From contig VYZI01000058.1 in assembly GCA_013397695.1 (NCBI GenBank), forward strand, positions 2,239,867 to 2,303,866: a stretch of 64,000 nt of DNA, in the 5' to 3' direction. The position numbers were made by a program, and so were the translations under genes. The notes beneath the pieces were generated by a model. It ran no database searches and was not told the DNA's origin. It saw only the letters and a program-made list of their open reading frames with translations. Position 1 is the first letter of the stretch. Each line of letters starts with the position of its first letter. Origin of the DNA: Centropus unirufus. Lineage: Eukaryota > Chordata > Aves > Cuculiformes > Centropidae. This document shows, piece after piece, positions 1 through 13,193 of the stretch.

Positions 1-205
1 CCCGGGCCGGCGGCGCTCCGCTGCCCCCGCACCGCCCCTCGGGGCCGCCCCCGCGGGGCAAGGACGCGGCCCCGGCGCCCCCGCGGCAGCTCCCGGACCC
101 CGGGCAGGGGGGAAGGGGGGTTCAGGCACCCGAGCATCAAGTCCTGCCCCCGGAGCGCCCCGAGAGGAGCGGTCCGAGGGGAACAGGCGCAGCCCCGGGG
201 TGTTC
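1..205. promoter_or_regulatory. CpG island cut by left window edge; possible SLC9A2 promoter/first exon
   Basis: The first 205 bases are extremely GC-rich and dense in CpG, then composition drops abruptly to AT-rich DNA. A boundary this sharp is typical of a vertebrate CpG-island promoter. In mammals SLC9A2 follows SLC9A4 on the same strand, so its 5' end would be expected here, transcribed leftwards. No NHE2-like peptide could be read in any frame, so the visible part is probably upstream or 5' UTR sequence. The link to SLC9A2 is an inference from synteny only. Confidence 0.5.
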
Positions 206-414
206 TTTCATCGCTAAATCACTTAAAAAGACATTTGTAGGCAGTACTGTAATACCCAGGCATCTGTATTTATTGACACTAATTTTGAAAGTTAACGCTC
301 TCGACAAACATATGGGTATGCACATGCTTTGTATACATAGACTTACATTCTCTATATACTAAAGAATTTAGAGTAATTTAGGTAGAAGTATAAATGTACG
401 TATGCATGTATATA

Positions 415-560
415 TTTAGATGCATGTGTCTGACTATATATAGCTATATATGCATGTATGGGTATGTGTGCTTATGTATATACAGAAAAAGTAATTTTAT
501 ATATGTATCTAGACATGCATGTATGCATATGTCTATGTACATCTACATATGTTCCTATTA
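415..560. repeat. TA/TG-rich simple sequence
   Basis: Degenerate microsatellite-like stretch built of TATA, TGTA and ATGCATG words. It explains the short open frame across it, which is low-complexity translation and not a gene. Confidence 0.6.
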
Positions 561-1647
561 AATACAGGAAAGGTGCTTCTATCAAATATTTGGGCAACGA
601 TATTTTGTTTCCACTGATTAAAAGTCAAATTCAATTTGGAGGACTACAAGAATATATTCTGCATACATATACAGTTAGGTTCACAGATAAGACATCTGGC
701 ACAAAAAAAAATAATCAAGACTATGCCTGTAACTCATTGGGTTTCCCAGTTACTCTAGGGTCTGAGCTACAGGATTAGTCTTCAGCTTTTTTGTGTGGAT
801 AGAAGGTGTGAAAGTGAAAACGACAGAGATCCTCAACAGCCTTTCAGAAAATGATCAGCAGAATTGCTTTGAACGTTGGCAGCATTGTATGCAGCTGTGT
901 GTCAGCTCACAAGGGAGCTTTTTTTTTTAAGGTGATTGCAGTTGATTTTCTTAATTTGTTAAACAAAATTAATTACATGCATAGTCTCGGTTCTTTTGTG
1001 TTGGACTTCATATGTTGCCAATATTTAATATCTCATTGGCAAAATCCTGGTCCTGCAGGCCCTGGGATCTGATTCCATCAGATACTGCTGAGCACCAACT
1101 TTCTGCATTTCCTGAAAGAATGGAACCTCAGCCACGATGTGTTCATGGCTTCACCACTTGTGAGTAAGGCAGTATTCCAAAGCTCAAACTCATAAAATCT
1201 TTATAGTGCAGAGTTCAGCATGCCTTTATAACAAAGCATATCTTTCTTGGCTTCAAATGAAACTGAAGCAGGTAGTAAGAGCTCTTATTTTTTTCCCTAA
1301 ATGCCAAAAAGTAATCAGTGCCTATTGTTTCTGAAAAGAGTTAAAGGTTGGAATCAATTAGATGAGTACCTGTAGCTGTCCTTTACACCCACAACCTGAA
1401 AGCAGGACCCTATGCCTTTGGTTTTAATGACAGATTTCAAGCCCTGACATTAATAAAATATTTTTGTTTATTTTATCTATTAATTAACCAGGAGAGCCCT
1501 CTTGAATTCCTAAACAGTATATACACCATCTAACCTTCTAGGTCCATGTGATATTTTCATAGGCCATTTTATTTGTTGTATTTGATTCTCTGAGATACGA
1601 GAAACATAATTATTGCGAATTCTAATGACATTTCCTTTATATGCCAA

Positions 1648-1688
1648 AAAAAAAAACAAGCCAAAAAAAAAACAAGCCAAAAAGAAAA
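1648..1688. repeat. A-rich short tandem repeat
   Basis: Three imperfect units of a run of A followed by CAAGCC or a similar spacer. Translated on the minus strand it gives an artificial Phe-rich peptide. Confidence 0.6.
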
Positions 1689-4600
1689 CTCTCTTTTTTC
1701 TCATGGTCCCTGTATGAACACCATCCATGAGAAGTCTAACTTTCAGGTGAAGAAGACAGCATTGTCTCTCACATGCAAATTAGACTGTAAATAGTAAATT
1801 TATTTCAATCTAAAATCATATGATCTATAATTGTAATTGTCTCACTTAACGACCTTTCCTGCAAATGAAGAAAGCCTTTCTGAAAAATATGATTATGAAA
1901 GTGCCAATACCTGCTTTCCTAAGAGCAATGCTACAGATTGTCTCTGAATATCTGACTTGTGCCTTCAGGATATTGCACTGGACTGAGAATGATCTTGAAA
2001 AAGCATCGGCAAGAGCAAGTTGGCCAAGGCCATTGGAAGTACAGTTGTTTAAATACTGATCAGTTGACTCTTTTCTCTAATATTGCCTCATAATTCCCCT
2101 CTATACTGGGATTCATCTCCCATTCCATAGTCACAGCAGAAATCCATTGCAGAACAAGGAACTGCACCACTGAGACATAGCCCTGCAGGTGTTTGGATAT
2201 CGTGAACAACTGGTTGGGGATTTTCAGTTTGCCACAAGATGGGAAAAGAAGCCTTTGTGGGGGAAAGTGCTGAACCATTCAAAGGTAGAGGAAGGTCTCT
2301 TCTCAGGGAAAATGTTCTTCATTGTTGCCCTTTTCATTTTAGGCAGTGAGGGATGACAGAGGCTGTCGGCCACAAACTGGCAATGACAGAGCAATGGTTT
2401 GGCATCCAGATCATGCCTTTAAAGTCACAAAGTTTCTCCCAGACACAGAAATACGGATTCTTACTGGGGGTACCATCTGTATTTGCCATTATTTGTCGAT
2501 TTACTTTCCTTGTCTCCAAATATAAAAGGGCACAACAGAAATCCTTCTGGCTTTGACACTGCTGTGGGTCTGGGTACTAGGCTGATTTTTTAAATTAATG
2601 ATATTATGAAAAGGAGAAGCTGGGAAATGGGAAGAAAAGTAAAGCAAGGAAAAGACATAATTAATCCTGAGACTGGTGACTTACCAGTAAGGGTAAAGGT
2701 AGTAAAAAGGGAAATAATGTGTAGGCACAGACCCCCAAATCTGTCAGAGCTAAGTAAATGGGATTGAAAAGAAATTACTAGAGTTGATACTGTTTATTGT
2801 TACAGTAAAATAATCTTTTTTATGGATGGATTGTGTAGACAAGAATACCAAATATTTGGATGAGAGTTGTCTGTATGGGTTAGTATGATGCAGCAGGAAA
2901 GTGGAACATATTTGACTTTGAAGCTTATTAAAATATATGCAGTAAAGCTCAGTACAGTATAAGGTGCTGAAGGTCTTCTGGTGTTCCTCTAAGATTTGCT
3001 TTTCATTGCCACCAGCCCTGAGCAGCTGGTCCTACAGATGTTGAAGGGCTTCACCAGCGGTGGAATGACTTTAAATCCAGGTAGAGTTTCACCTGAGACT
3101 GCAGAGTGGAGATGATATTCCCATTATCTCTGCTTCACTCAGGCTGTATAAGACCTCAGAAACAACCCCTCTCTCCTCCACCACTGCTTGCACTGTGCCC
3201 AGCCCTGCTGGTATCTGCACAATAAGCAGCTCTTCCTGAGGATATGGCCAGGGCCATCATCCTACAGAGAAAAAAATATTCCTAAATATCAAAGCTGCCT
3301 GGGGAGAGGACGCAGGGTCCTCTCATCCAGGGAGAGCAGCAAGGATGTGAAGGTGTGTCCCTGGCGCCACAGCGTCTCGTCATGGCTCTGCCCCCGACAG
3401 CTCAATGCATCTGCTCCCACTTCAGAGCAATTTTCTGTCGGGTCACTCTGCACCATTTCAATGATAGCACAAACAGTAAGCATGTATGCCACACTTGCCT
3501 GATTGCAACTGATCCATAGAGGACCTTCCCTCAATGCTCCACCAATGCCTCATTGCCCATGCTATGCCATGCCATCTGCACCCAGGTGTACTTTCATCTC
3601 TTTAATTCTTCTCACATGCATTGTCTCTCTTACTGGAGACAGTGCTAACATTTCACATGACAAAGTGCATGCTATTTTATACATCAAGATGGTAAGTCAC
3701 ATAATTCAGTTTGTTTAACTTTTAATCCAGTTATTGATTAGTACTGGATATTTCTACCGGAGCAAAGAACTGTTCAGGCTACCCACAGCGAGCTGTTTGT
3801 GAAAGAGAAGCACTGGTGGGCATACCACACAGGTTTTCAATATCTCAAATGGCTCATCTGGGTGTTATGACAGCTTTACTTTTGCTCTAGTAGGCGTTAA
3901 GACCTTTTTGTTGCAGGTAAGGCTTTGAGTTACAGGGTGTACGTCATCTGTTAATATTAATCCAGCTTTATCTATATAGCAGCAAAACTTCTATCGTTAT
4001 TGCTATTGTCAAAACTCTGTCTTCACAATGGAAAAGCAAATGCTGATTTGAACAAGTGAAATTTTTTTACTGAATCATAAATTTAGCCCCATTTTTAGGG
4101 ATTACCTAAAAATTATGAAATCATAATTTTGTACTTAATTTTCTGACCTCTCTTTAGTATCAAGGAAGCTTTTGTGAAAAAAAGTGTTATTGTATCTACT
4201 TCAATAGCTGGATCTCCTGTGAGCTATGCTATGGGTGTTCTCTAGTAAATACAATCAAAAATTAAAAATGATTGAGGGAAAAATGATAAATACATTAATA
4301 AATATTTTCCCATAATTCTCATTGATGTTTTAGTAAAACACACATCTTCAACAGATTAAAAAAATATTATATTCTAGTGTTGGTATTTTATTTTTATAGA
4401 AATTAGTTCTGTGTAGGGGAGCTTTTAGACAGCATGCCTCTTAAGCTTTCTCTAACACAGACCAGATAGCATGGTACATGCAACCTAGATGTTTAAAGAG
4501 TTAAGGTAGAACAGACAGCAAAGAGTTGACACAGATGTCTTCTACTTATTAAGAAATAGCTTCAGTGGAGATTTAAGGATTACAAAATACCAGCATGCTT

Positions 4601-7600
4601 GACTAAAGGCTGTTTTCTTTGTGAGGGGAGTACATCACTCACCTGTGTGCATCGTGTTAGCAAACATTTTTCAGAATCTCTCTTCCATTAGAGGCTGGAT
4701 TCTTTTTGAGGGCTATGTAATCAGGACCTTGACCATGTTAGTCTGTCCCTAAATCCATTAATTAGCAAAAGAATATCTAAGCTATCAAGTGATTTATTAT
4801 ATGAAATCAGTCGTCCATTGAGGATGTGTTTTTCCATACCCTTTTCCAGGGCTGCTTAGCAACACCCTCATAAACCAGAACTACCAGAGGCATTATACCT
4901 TCCTAATCTGGACACTTTAATGGCAGCAATTTACTTTTGCCAGTCTGAACTTTGGTAAGCCATTTTAAGGCCCTCACAATGTTAACTGTTGGGTCTGTAT
5001 AACTAAGTTTTCAAATTGGAAAGGCTTGACAAAGGGCACAGGTACCAGCAGCTGCCTAATTTTCCAGAATTCCAGGAGTGGCAGGAGCAGCAGGCTGCGT
5101 GACTACAGCACAGAACATGAAGGAAGGAGCATCCCTATTTTTTAAATCTTCAAAAGCAGCCCCGTGGATGGAGCATCAGTGAAGCTGAACGTGCATTAGT
5201 GATGCAAAGCGGAGATGGACAGTGCTGAATTCAGAGCTATAAACTCTTGATTTTTTGGGGTGCCCTGAGGCTGCATGTAGAGGCTGCCACCCTGCAGCCC
5301 TGGTCACAGCGTGAAGCCCTGAGGGCACAATGTGCTGTAGCTTCTGCAGATTATGGGCAAACACTTCTCCAGAGGCAGAGCTAATCTGGGTATCAGGGTA
5401 ATTGCACCTCTGTGAACACACTCCCAAAGACTTATCCTAAGGCCTTCCCTGGCCAGCTGGTATGTGCACAGGTACCTCTGCTCACCATGAGTAAGCACCT
5501 CTGGCAGCTTCAGCCAGGAAGCTCTGGGAGGGCTTTTTGTGCCTCATACCAAATAACAGAGAGGTTCATGCAGTGCTGCGGGGCATCAGCATTAAATATC
5601 ATCCCCAAGAACAAAACAGAGACCCTGCCACCAGCTACTGCAAGAGGGCTAAGTGTTGTTTCTTGCTTCAGAGAGACACATAACCCAGGAAAACTAATAA
5701 CCCATGAAGTTAAGTTTTGCCATTACTTAAAATAAAGTGCCATTTTTCTGTTCATGAGACAGGCGAAAATGAGATGAGCTGCCTGGAGGGGGTTTGTGCT
5801 GGAGGGGCTTCCTTTCTTTCCAGGTGATCTGAGTTTCACTGGAAAATGACATTGTTGGACACAGTTGCTGGAAGCCCATGACCAGAAATGACTATCTGGT
5901 CTCCATCTCTTAAGGATTAAAACAAATTGTTTAATAGCTAAGCGACCCTTTTAAATTTTAAACTGTAAATTCCCTCTTTAGCTCCTTCTGCACCAGGACA
6001 CTTAGTCATTGAATGATTTCTGAGGCTGTGTCCCCACACTGGCTGTCAAAAGTATCCACTTTTCTGCAAACTAGCACCTGTCACTGCCGTGAATACAGAA
6101 ACACTAATTTAAATGTTTAACTTTGACAGGGGAAAGTTAATGACTAAAAGAATGCCTCCAGTTTCAGCCTTACAATGACATCATAACTGACAAGAATTTT
6201 CCTTTGAAATCAGAATTTGATAGGTTTATTAACATATGCTGAAATGTTTTCCCATGAGGTCAAGGGTTAGAGTTGATGACTGAAGGGATTGCCTATATTT
6301 ACAGCTCTGTCAACCTTTAAATCCTAGAGGTGTAACCTGCTTGTGAAGGCCCAGATTAAGACTGACCAAGCCCTAGAGTCCTGAGAGGCCTTCTACTAAA
6401 CTACATTTCCCACTTTCTCTTTGTCAGCGAATTAATGGCACAAGCATTTTGAAAAAATGTAGCTTTCAAAAATGCTGAGGGAATTAAGTTCTTTTTCCTG
6501 AAGAAAGTTTTATTTAAATACAAATGTTGCAATGTTTTTCAAGCAGCTCTGAAGCAAGCAAAATATGTGTCCAGGCTGTGCTTTGTCTTGAATCAGATCA
6601 GCTGCCACCTTATTCTCAGACTCTCCTACCATGAGGAGTTCCTTTGGCCTAGGATCTTTATTCTCTGTGCTTGCACTCAGCTCTTAAGTACAGCCTAAAG
6701 TCTGCTTCCCCCTTCATCAAGATGAGCTCGTTTGTATAGCCATAGGAGGTTAGATGTAGACCCTTAATAAGAAATTTTCTATAAAGGACTCAGATCTTCA
6801 GAAGACGTCTATAAATGTCTACTGGAATGTCTTTCATCATTCTGTAGTCAGTGATGCAGTTCAGATTATAAGCAGCAGCTGGAATTGCTATGCATATGAG
6901 GGCAGTAACAGGGAGCTGTTCATTCCATGGACCTTTTCTTACCTGTCCCTTTGTTTCTGGCAATGTCTCGCCACTCGTTACACCAAGAATCCACCTGTGA
7001 AACACCAATACATGCACCTTGTGCTCGCTCAGTCAGAGCTGATGGGCACCGGTCATCACTGAGCCAAAAAGGAACCGTCCTTCAGCAATGGCATTAAAAG
7101 TACTTTATATATTCCATAGTCCTCAAAGCTGACTGTCTCTCATGGGTGATGCCATACAATTTTCCCACTGAAGCCAGGGAAATGTTCCTGACTGCTGAAG
7201 CAGAAGCAGCCTCAACAAAATGAGGATGTTTTGCAGTTTCAGATGCACTAAGGGGTAGTTTGTGAACTGCTGCAACGATCAGCCAAAAAATTAACTGCCG
7301 GTATAATAATACTGTGCATGAAGGGGTTAAATAGGAAGGGTTAAATTTTATATAGAAAAAGGAGAAACCTGGAATAGGTGAGATTTTCTCTAAGATAAGT
7401 ATAACTTTTGAAAATTCAAAAATACATATTTCAGGAGTTGATGAACTCGTACTTCTTTTCAGTGACTTGATTTTATATCTTGCTTATCTCTTCCCAGTTT
7501 TCTTTATTTCTTTATCTAACTTACTCACTGAAGTTAATTAGCCATTGCTTGCATCTCTTTTGTCACAGTAGTTCCATTGCAGAAGGTTAATAAACCTTTA

Positions 7601-7866
7601 CAGAATCTTTAACTGTTGATCTCAGCGGCTTTGTTTTATGTCTAACAGACAGTTGGCATGAACATAGGTTTTCCACTTGGCTTGGTGGAAAAGTTTGGTT
7701 TTAAATTTTACACTGAATGTTCAATATATCTTGTTTTCAATTACATTCAGTCCAGTGCATTCTTACTCCAAAGTAATGTGTAAGAATAAAGATTCCTCAC
7801 ATCTTCACATAATCTTATCCTTGGGATAGTTAGCACAGAACAAGCAGGTAAAAAAAATAATGAAAA

Positions 7867-7885
7867 TCATTCATTCATTCATTCA
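7867..7885. repeat. (TCAT)n microsatellite
   Basis: Four to five perfect TCAT tetranucleotide units in AT-rich intergenic DNA. Confidence 0.8.
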
Positions 7886-8881
7886 AGAAATATCACAGGG
7901 AAGGCCATCCTCCACATCACTGCCTAACGATAAAGTGGGTTTGGGAGATTATAGTCAGTGAGGTTGTGAGAGTTATAAGAAAAGAAATCTTTTGGTTTGA
8001 GGTTCCCTGCAGGCAGCATCAACAGAGACTCAAAGGGACTACAGCTGTTAAACTCTACCTCTCTGCTCCCGACATAAAAGGTACGATGTTCAGCTGCACA
8101 CAAAACCCTCCCTAACTGACAGTCTTTTTTTCAGCACTTCCTAAGCTGAATAGTATTAGTATGTGAGGTTATCTGAGCCTCAGCCTAAAATACTCAATGT
8201 TGCAGGGGTTAGGGTGAACAGCATCCAAAAACACCAAAATCCCTTGTTTTATATAAAGAGCTTTCTCTTGATCTTAGAGATTATATGGTTGAACCTCATG
8301 CTTTATTTTCCCTTCCAAAAAAAAGTGTAAAGAAAAATGTGCAATATTTTCATCAGAATTTTCAAAATAAAAATGAAAAATATTTAATAATATTATAAAA
8401 CTTTTTGAAGACTTTTTATAGTATTTCAAGTTAGCAAGGTGGATAAAGGAAATTTCAGCAATGGAAACTGTGGACACTTCCTTGAGAATTCCCAAAGGAA
8501 TGGAAACTTTTGTTAATAAACTGTTTGCTACAGAAGCAAACTGGACACATTGGCATCATAATGAAGATGGCAAATTTTCTTTGTTTCACTAAGATGACTT
8601 TAGATAGCTTTAACAGCATTTGATAAACTTTTTAAATGTAACATATGTAATATATGTAACAAAGAAAGGTCTGATTAACATCTTCTATGGTCACAATCCT
8701 TTGGTGATCATCATTATCACTTTGACTTCCACACCCACTATATCTACCTATATTCTGGGTCTGATTGTACTAATACTAATAGTTCAACAGTGAGAAAATT
8801 TACTGCTTCTGCCTGGTCTCACAGCCAGCCTCTTTTCCTTCTATATATAAAATAGATGTCTCTATCCATTTACACACAAAT

Positions 8882-8905
8882 GCACACACACATATATGTG
8901 TATAA
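8882..8905. repeat. (CA)n/(TA)n microsatellite
   Basis: Short CACACACA run passing into ATATATGTGTATA; simple sequence with no gene nearby. Confidence 0.6.
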
Positions 8906-10682
8906 TTTTATTAATATTTTATATATCCTCCATGTAATCAATTCTGATCAGCAGGCCTACATTTTAATTTTTTTCTCTCTTTGTTTGTGAATGCAAACAT
9001 TGCACCTGAATCTGCTCCTGTATTTTTAAATCTTTTCACCTAGGCATAGAGGCGTAAATGTCAGAGCTCCCAACTTAATCCCAAGTATTTACAAGTTATA
9101 TAATTAAAGCTTTAAGATTGGATCCCACAATTACATATGGGGGTCAAAAAATCTCTTTTAATCAGAGAAAAGGCTGCACAAGGAAAAAAACTACAAAAAA
9201 AAGTCTTCAAGGAAACCACTTTAATAAATATAGCAGGAAAGTGCGGAGGAATGGTTAAAGTGCCTTCCAAAGCTTACAACAAGCAAATCTGCTCATAGAA
9301 GCTATGTCAGGATAGCATTACACTATTGAGAAGATTATATCCATTTCCTTCTATTTTAACCTGCCTCTGATTGCTTTCTTGTGCAACAATCTTTCTTGGA
9401 ACATTACATCATGGAAAAAAAAAGGTAATGCAATTATGTTCACAGTCATTAACTACTGGTATTTTTTAACTCCTCCTCCTGCATGACACATCATCTACAA
9501 ATCCTGAGGAAGGAACGTACTGGCAAAAAATAGAATTAGCAAAATTTCTAAAACGATTGGCAAAATTATACACAAAGATAAGTAGATCTCTTTTTCTTTT
9601 ATGGGTACCTTGGGAGATTCCAGGAAAATAACAATGACATTTCTGAGGCGAGGACAGAGACTGTATATCCGTCCTATGCAATCAACCTCTGCTTGTCTTG
9701 TGGTGAAGTAAGTTTGTCACAAAAGCAGTTTGGTTCTCATCTCAGCTAGCCCAGCATGCTGGTGCCAATCCTGCAATGGCAGAAAAAAATATCCCACAGT
9801 GTTTGAAGTAAACCAGAGCAGTTGGATATCTGAAAAACCTCAGAGAGAAAAGAGAAATCAGCCTGACCCATGTCACCTCTTGTAGAAGTCAAATGCCTTG
9901 AAATTTGAAGCTGCATTAAGTCCAGCGGCGGGGGATTAAGAAATTTTTGATCCTACATGTAGTCAAGCCCTGGCACAGGGACCCCCAGACTAGCTCAGGA
10001 CAACACACACATGGGCAGATATTCTTAGGGCAAAATTTCTGGGCTGCTTGGGTGAATATGGGCACAGGGTTTAGGGTACAGATGTTCTTGTTCTGGAAAT
10101 GGCTTTTATGGAGCTAATGTAAGTATCTGGGTACAGAATTACAGTAAAATGTATCAGTATGCTTCTCACAATTGCTCACAAGTTCAATCCTAGCATCAAA
10201 TAAAACGTGTACAGATGCTGCTCATAGAGCAGAATCAGGTAAGACCCCTTCAACTTCTCAGTAATAATTTTACTTTCAGCTTTTCATCAGTCCTTTGGCA
10301 ATAGCACCTCTACTCCAGATTGTCACCTTGGGCTCTATTTAGGGTTCCTGGAAAGCAGTAGACACTTCAAAAGGGCAATCAATCACTGCCTGTAGATGAT
10401 GACTCTTACAGTTGAACATGAAAGGAGCCCAGGCTTGACAGGTTGATGTACGTGTCTGAAGCCAGATGTGGTGGATTCCAACCCCTCACTTGTCCTGCTG
10501 CTACTAAAATCATGGGGCAAGCTGAGTAAGGTGCCTCCTCCCTCACTGTTCAATGCATGTACCACTTTTTATGACTTTCTTACAGTGCTGGGATGGAAAA
10601 TGAGTTTTGGCTATTGCTAGGAGGCTGATAGCCGTGGGCATTGTGCAGTCTGTGCCAAGTGGCTATTCACCAGAGGGGGAAG

Positions 10683-10755
10683 AAGTCATAGATGGGCGGA
10701 TGAATTAGATGACCTCCAGAGGTCCCTTCTCAACCATTCTATACCTATGACTATA
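10683..10755 (+). mobile_element. Degenerate CR1 LINE 3' end fragment
   Basis: The order of words matches the CR1 3' tail: a gatgacctccagaggtccc-type segment, then caacc and a terminal attctat-type motif. Only the last 70 or so bases are recognisable, and divergence is high, so this is an old, dead copy. Confidence 0.5.
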
Positions 10756-12909
10756 GGGGATTTTACCTATCAGCTTTGTGATTGTTGCTACTCTGGGGGC
10801 TTTTGATGAAGCCTTCTCTCATGAGGTTGAGCCTCAAATTTATCGCACCTGCTGCATGCTAAAACAGGATCGAGCAGAGAGATGCAAATTGCCAAAATCA
10901 CAATAGTCGAAAGAAAGGAAGGTTCAGATGAAGTTTTTGGAAACAGGCATAATTGTTAGGGTTCAGAGCTGGCATGGAGAAGAGAAGTTGGCTTCTGACT
11001 CAGGAGGTCACTCAAACTCTGGGTTTGGATTGTCCAGTTTACCCTGAGAGATCATGCCCAACTGTCTCTGTGTGAGGCCAAAACCAGAAAGTATGTAAGT
11101 TTCCTTCCTGTAAAAAATCATGAAGTTGACTCAACCAGCAACTATTGCAGGATCCAGATAATCTCCACATATGCAGAGGAGAGGTTTGGGGTTGTCTGAA
11201 AGAGGAAAATTTGCCTGGCTGAACTCAGTTGTAAAAAAATACAAATCCAAATACAATTTTCACTCTATATTATACTCTTACCAGCGTGGAGATTTTTGGT
11301 TACAGATAAGGATCAGCCAGGGTTTATTGTGAAGTTTATTTTGTCATAAGTCTGTAGCAGCAATTAAAGTTCCAAAACAGTTTTCACATACTAGTAATTT
11401 AAAGAAAAGTACATCTCTGAAGATATAATTTTCCATTTTTAATCTCCATCCAAAGATATTCTTTAACTTTGAGCAAATTCCTGTCAAACAGTTATAATTG
11501 TATGAAAAAGATACTTTTCCAGATGTAAAAAAAGATGACTGCTGCCTTTTTATTTTCTCTTCTATAAGATAAGCCAAGAGAGCTGACTTGGGACACTGAT
11601 ACATAAATAACAGCTCAGGAACTTGCTCATAAATGAATTGTAAAATTAAACCGAAAAAAGAACTTAATTATAAAACCTGAATGGACAGTAATAAGAATGC
11701 AGAGCAGAAAAATGGCAATAAGATATTTTGATTCCTTTTAAGTCACAACCTGCTTTGAGTCAGAAACCATACTTGTGGTAGCAAAGCTAATACCCATAGA
11801 ACTGGGACTCAGTTTTAGCATAGATATCAGAGCACAGGTGATTTCAGACTTCAGTGTAAAAAGTGGTAACTATATAAAATACAAATGTTCATTTTAGAAT
11901 TATATCAAGCAACCTAATAAAAAACAATTGTCTTATCACAAAATCAGCTTGGTAGAAAATAATTATTTTTTTACATAGAATGGTTCCATGTGTTTTTTTA
12001 CCATGTAATTCACTTACTAAATGTATAAACTGTCCCCGAAATAGGGCCTTTTCATGGGATATATTTGGAATAGTGAGTAGGTAATTGGATTCCTTTAATA
12101 TGTAGAGGGATCAGTAGGATGATAAATGCATTGATGCAAAGAAATCATTGATCCAACCTACCACCCAGCTGTAGTTCTCATCCTGACCACTCTCTACAAA
12201 AATTTGTCAGACTCATGCAGAGTGAAAAAAAAAACGTAATTTCCCAGAAGTCAATGAAGATCTTTGCCAGAATCATTAATTATATATGGAAAATGCATCA
12301 GTACTTCCTTCAGGCCTGACAGCACGAAGTTCTCAGTTAGCTGTAATACTTGGCTTTATTGTGAAATTTGTACAAGACACCATGTTTGTGGCACCTACAA
12401 CATAGGCAAATTAGGACTAATTTTAATACTTTACATGTTGTGTATTTTGATATTTCTAGACTCGTAGAGCGATTACCCCTCTAATATCTAGTTAATGATA
12501 AAAATGGTGTCATTAATAGTGCACTGATTTATTATTTCATTTTATTATTTTATCTATATTAAAAGAGATATTGTTTTATGTAATGCTTTTCATAGTTTTT
12601 ACTAAAACCAGAATGAACTTAGCTTTTTTCCCTCCTTACACTTCCAAGCTCTATAAAGCCTGAACAAGGATACCATAGTGGATACTAGGAAAGTTTTATT
12701 ACCAGTATCCATTTGTCTCTTGTGAGAAGGACGTTTTAGGATTGCAGAAAGAGTAGGGGTTCTGAAAGTATACAAAAAGTTAAACTTCTCAGGCTCTGAT
12801 GAAGGCATTAACAAATTAAAATACCTGAAATAGGAAAATTCCCAGCTTTGTGATCATGGTCACACCTGTCACAGTACAAGATGTAGAAGGAAAAAGATAC
12901 CAGTGTGTT

Positions 12910-13193
12910 TTTTTAGGGTGTAGTGATAGGATGAGGGGTAATAATTTTAAGCCGAAAGAAGGTAGATTTATACTAGGTATTAGGAAGATACGTTTTTTTT
13001 GTGAAGGTGAGATACTGAAAACGATTGCCCAGAGAAGTCATGGAAGTCCCAACCCTGGAGGTGTTCAAGGCCAGGTTGGATGAGGCTTTAAGCATCCTGA
13101 CCTAGTGGAAAGTGTTCCTGCCCATAGCAGGAGGGTTGGCAATGGATGATCTTTAAGATCCCTTCCAACCCAAACAATTCTATGATTCTATGA
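12910..13193 (+). mobile_element. CR1 LINE, 5'-truncated, plus orientation
   Basis: Typical CR1 3' region: a tagtgataggatgagggg-like start, the segment ending in gaagtcccaaccctggaggt, a gatcccttccaaccc block and a terminal double octamer attctatgattctatg ending at about 13,192. Only the terminal 280 bases remain, the usual result of incomplete target-primed reverse transcription. No reverse transcriptase sequence is left. Confidence 0.9.

Noticed and set aside
1..136. SLC9A2 first coding exon at the left edge
   Set aside because: An ATG and an open frame to the edge exist on the minus strand, but the peptide is Arg/Gly/Pro-rich and lacks any NHE signal peptide or membrane segment. Only a CpG island is supported.
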